Origin: an uncultured Oscillibacter sp.
Lineage (GTDB): Bacteria > Bacillota > Clostridia > Oscillospirales > Oscillospiraceae
Length of the DNA stretch: 16,884 nt
Assembly (NCBI GenBank): GCA_910584075.1
Contig: CAJTZI010000044.1
Location: 1-16,884, forward strand
Reading direction: 5' to 3'
The notes below the pieces were generated by a model that saw only the letters and a list, made by a program, of their open reading frames with translations, made no database searches and was not told the DNA's origin. A program made the position numbers and the translations under genes. Within the stretch, counting starts at the first letter, position 1. Every line of letters begins with the position of its first letter. Positions 15,136-16,884 of the stretch are shown here, one piece after another.

Positions 15136-15363
15136 CTACTCTCCGTCCAGTGAGTCCCGCAGCTGGAACCCCAACTCCTGGACCTTCTGGAGAATCTGCT
15201 CCCGCCGGACGCCGGTGGTGTCATAGTCCACCGCCAGACACCCGCCACCGCTGACGCTGACAGAAGTAACCCCCGGCAGGGTGTCCAGCTCCCGTTTCAG
15301 CAGTGCCGCGTCGTGTTTTCCGGCGGCGTCCTCCAGGGAAAAATAAGCGCTCAGACGAGCCAC
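15136..15363 (-). CDS. HMA-like small protein lacking the metal-binding CxxC
   Basis: The 75-residue product has the pattern of a heavy-metal-associated (ferredoxin-like) domain: ARLSAYFSLED, the helix HDAALLKRELDTLPGV (17-32), the strand TSVSVSGGGCLAVDYD (33-48), then REQILQKVQELGFQLRD (54-70). The C-terminal half, with GV-x-SVSV, a V-x-YD strand and the LGF motif, is typical, but the CxxC that binds copper or other metals is missing; the only cysteine is C42. It may therefore be a protein-interaction module rather than a metal chaperone. GTG at 15363 is chosen because AAAGGAG (minus strand, 15379-15373) lies nine bases upstream; an earlier in-frame TTG has no such site. No clear promoter was identified. 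Single-gene leftward unit. Confidence 0.65.
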   Translation of the reverse strand: MARLSAYFSLEDAAGKHDAALLKRELDTLPGVTSVSVSGGGCLAVDYDTTGVRREQILQKVQELGFQLRDSLDGE

Positions 15364-15512
15364 AGCAATCAACTCCTTTGCGGATAGGATGTCCCGCGGA
15401 AGCAAAAAGATGTAAATTAAGAAGTGGGGGCGGCTGAGATCCTATTTTAATAGCCAACGGAAAATCGGCGGAAAACCTATGCGCGGTTTACAAAAATTTC
15501 TGTCAGAAAGAG

Positions 15513-15542
15513 TGGATATTCCCGATGGTTCGAGTCAAACTA
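15513..15542 (+). promoter_or_regulatory. Candidate sigma-G (forespore) promoter of the SASP gene
   Basis: TGGATA (15513-15518) and CAAACTA (15536-15542) are separated by 17 bp and differ at one position each from the B. subtilis sigma-G consensus TGAATA / CATACTA. The position about 70 bp before a SASP gene, the classic sigma-G target, supports it. Confidence 0.65.
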
Positions 15543-15610
15543 TGCAGGCGATACCCAATGGACCCGCACACGAATCAACGAGTATGATTGATGAAAAGGA
15601 GAAATTGACT

Positions 15611-15874
15611 ATGTCCAGCAAGAACAACAACAAGATCAATGTTCCCGAGGCCCGTGCCGCTATGGACCGCTTCAAGATGGAGGCGGCCTCCGAGGTTGGC
15701 GTCAACCTGAAGGAGGGCTACAACGGCGACCTCACCAGCCGCGAGGCCGGCTCCGTAGGCGGCCAGATGGTCAAGAAGATGATACCCGTAAGAACCGCAA
15801 AGTTTGAGAGGGCGGACCGGACGGCGGTAGGGCATCGGGTGACGGTTACATGTCGGGCAGGACTGTATTTATAA
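15611..15874 (+). CDS. Alpha/beta-type small acid-soluble spore protein with replaced C-terminus
   Basis: SASPs coat forespore DNA, protect it from UV and heat, and are degraded by the GPR protease at germination. Residues 1-58 fit the clostridial alpha/beta type: NKINVPEARAAMDRFKMEAA (8-27), with a GPR-site-like MEAASE, then GYNGDLTSREAGSVGG (36-51) and QMVKKMI (52-58). A normal gene would continue with a short acidic/glutamine-rich tail of about 10-15 residues. Here residues 59-87 (beginning PVRTAKFERADRTAVGHR) look unrelated, and the sequence from about 15784 resembles mobile-element flank. ATG 15611 has AAAAGGAG at 15596-15603. The DNA-binding segments survive, so the hybrid might still work. 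Presence of a good sigma-G promoter says it was a normal spore gene before the event. Confidence 0.85.
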   Translation: MSSKNNNKINVPEARAAMDRFKMEAASEVGVNLKEGYNGDLTSREAGSVGGQMVKKMIPVRTAKFERADRTAVGHRVTVTCRAGLYL

Positions 15875-15964
15875 TTAATATGGACAGTACGCATAAAGAA
15901 CATTTTGGAATTTGGTGGGCAACTGCATGATGCTGTGGAGTCATGCGGTTGTCTGCTTGCTATC

Positions 15965-16701
15965 CTAGCTATACTCCGGGGAAAATTCAATCTCGCCAAT
16001 GAAATTGTAAGGCACATCAATCCGCTGAACGCGGTGGCCGCTGGACTTGTCCGGGGCGTGGACAACTATCTTTTCCACAAACTCACGCAAGAGGACCGGG
16101 GTCAGCTCTGTCGGTGCGGTGTACTTCCGTACAATCTTCAGAAAACTCTGGACATTGACAGCTTGCGTTTCAATCGCAGCTACAACGCTCTGCAAGTCCT
16201 TTGCGGACTGCTTCAAAGCCTCCTGTTCTTTCTCGTACCCTCAGACAGCTTTGCAAACCGCTCCGCACTCAACGCCCCCGCAACGCGATCTTCATAGAGC
16301 TGCTGAATGATGCGGGCAAGTTCGCTGATACGCCGCTCCTGCTTTTCCAGCTTGCGTCTGGCCTGCTCCTGCTCCGCTTTCTGTACAGCGGTCTTGTTCT
16401 CCATAACACACCGCACGAACTCTTTCTCGTCCTCCTGAGCATAGGCAACGACACGCTGCAGATTTTGGAGTACAAGCTGTTCCAGCACCACGGCCCGAAT
16501 ATAGTGGGCAGTACACTTTTTCCTTGATTGGTAGTTTGAGCAGATGTAGCTCTCCTGCTCTTTCGTCAATGTGATACTGCGGTGATGGTACAACTTCACG
16601 CCGCAGTCGGCACAGTAGGCCAGCCCGAAAAACAGTCCTATTTCTCCCATCTTGGTGGGGCGGCGGCGGTGTTCCCGGCTTTTCCGCACAATCTCCCATC
16701 C
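15965..16701 (-). pseudogene. Large serine recombinase (TndX/TnpX type), frameshifted and truncated
   Basis: Only the C-terminal half of a large serine recombinase is present. In order on the minus strand: WEIVRKSREHRRRPTKMGEI (end of the recombinase domain), the zinc ribbon starting LAYCADCGVKLYHH with a second cysteine pair (YICSNYQSRKKC), a coiled coil with AQKAEQEQARRKLEKQ-like heptads ending LSAERFAKLSEG, and the DUF4368-type tail VQSFLKIVRKYTAPTELTP...VEKIVVHAPDKSSG...YNFIGEI. The catalytic N-terminal domain is missing beyond 16701. At about 16237-16241 one base is lost in a GGG run: the reading frame goes from SEG into a stop at 16213, while the next frame would read YEKEQEALKQSAKDL and rejoin the family sequence. 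Such enzymes move conjugative and mobilizable elements; this copy cannot. Confidence 0.9.
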
Positions 16702-16884
16702 GCGAAAGTGACGGAGAACGAGCGGGCTAGGAAACAGCGGGAGCTGGATAGGCTTCTGGCGAGGGATAAAGAGCTTGACGGGCTTTTCGAGAGGCTTTAC
16801 GAGGACAATGTGAGCCAGAAAATCAGCGACGCCCGGTTTGCGAAGATGTCCCAGCGGTACGAGCAGGAGCAGGGGGAGAACGCC
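16702..16884 (+). pseudogene. Fragment of a second large serine recombinase, inverted relative to the first
   Basis: An open frame without start reads AKVTENERARKQRELDRLLA, then DKELDGLFERLYEDNVSQKI, then SDARFAKMSQRYEQEQGENA, and runs off the window end. This is the mid-protein coiled-coil region of a large serine recombinase (LYEDNV...KIS...RFAKMS..YE.EQ), equivalent to the LYEDRVAGALSAERFAKLSEG part of the minus-strand copy but clearly a different, paralogous sequence. Everything N-terminal of it, including the catalytic serine domain and zinc ribbon, is absent; upstream bases belong to the other gene on the opposite strand. It is therefore a 5'-truncated relic, although its 3' part may be complete beyond the window. 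No ribosome binding site is visible. Confidence 0.8.

Larger units (their letters stand above)
15785..16884. mobile_element. Decayed large-serine-recombinase element, left end in the SASP gene
   Basis: From about 15784 the sequence leaves SASP homology, drops in GC content and carries recombinase remains. The recombinase gene reads toward the junction and stops 180 bp from it, as tndX/tnpX-type genes do at the ends of their elements. The element continues beyond the window. The 15785-15964 part holds no gene apart from the read-through SASP tail. The boundary is inferred from loss of SASP homology, not from visible terminal repeats. Confidence 0.6.

Noticed and set aside
14847..15254. Plus-strand frame of 135 codons across the spacer
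   Set aside because: No ribosome binding site, no motif, and it crosses the terminator and runs antisense into the HMA-like gene.
15479..15610. In-frame N-terminal extension of the SASP
   Set aside because: The ATG at 15611 has a strong ribosome binding site and gives the usual SASP start; the extension overlaps the sigma-G promoter.
1..16884. CRISPR array, rRNA genes, known riboswitches
   Set aside because: No regularly spaced repeats, rRNA signatures or recognised riboswitch cores were seen on either strand.

Overview
The window looks like a chromosomal segment of a GC-rich, endospore-forming Firmicute, most likely a gut Clostridium-class bacterium of the Oscillospiraceae type (Flavonifractor/Lawsonibacter-like). 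The basis is GC-rich codon use, strong AGGAGG-type ribosome binding sites, a SpoIIR gene, an alpha/beta-type small acid-soluble spore protein (SASP) and an AddAB (not RecBCD) recombination nuclease. The genus-level guess is inference.

Layout. (1) 1-376: the last 68 codons of a tyrosine recombinase, then a short AT-richer spacer with paired TGGTGT repeats that look like an integrase arm-site/attachment region. (2) 377-1733: ychF (GTPase-like ATPase) with a 4-nt overlap to a 76-residue coiled-coil protein, closed by a terminator whose stem holds the last codons and stop. (3) 1753-3273: an ECF sigma factor and its probable membrane-bound anti-sigma partner, preceded by a TGAAAC...CGTA promoter that suggests autoregulation. 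(4) 3305-7151: thrH-like phosphoserine phosphatase, a possible 49-residue membrane peptide, a DUF1015 protein, ispE and spoIIR, all rightward. (5) 7219-7589: a leftward DUF1905 gene of lower GC with its own consensus promoter and downstream hairpin. (6) 7656-14639: addB-addA with promoter and terminator. (7) 14640-15134: no protein gene, but the right-hand part has a promoter-like sequence, a long irregular hairpin and a terminator, which together look like a small structured RNA (6S-like shape, unproven). (8) 15136-15363: a leftward HMA-like small protein without a CxxC motif. (9) 15513-15874: a SASP gene behind a good sigma-G promoter; its normal end stops at residue 58 and is replaced by unrelated sequence. 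(10) 15785-16884: remains of a large-serine-recombinase element: a frameshifted, truncated recombinase on the minus strand and, in inverted orientation, a fragment of a second recombinase on the plus strand that runs off the window.

How it works together. The middle 15 kb is ordinary core chromosome (translation-associated ATPase, serine/isoprenoid metabolism, sporulation signalling, double-strand-break repair). Its two sides carry relics of two unrelated integration systems, tyrosine on the left and serine on the right. The right one appears to have landed inside a spore-protein gene. No CRISPR array, rRNA, tRNA or known riboswitch was seen. I did not find a clearly new multi-gene system; the best candidates for something undescribed are the structured RNA at 14978-15134, the 49-residue peptide before the DUF1015 gene, and the SASP/recombinase junction.
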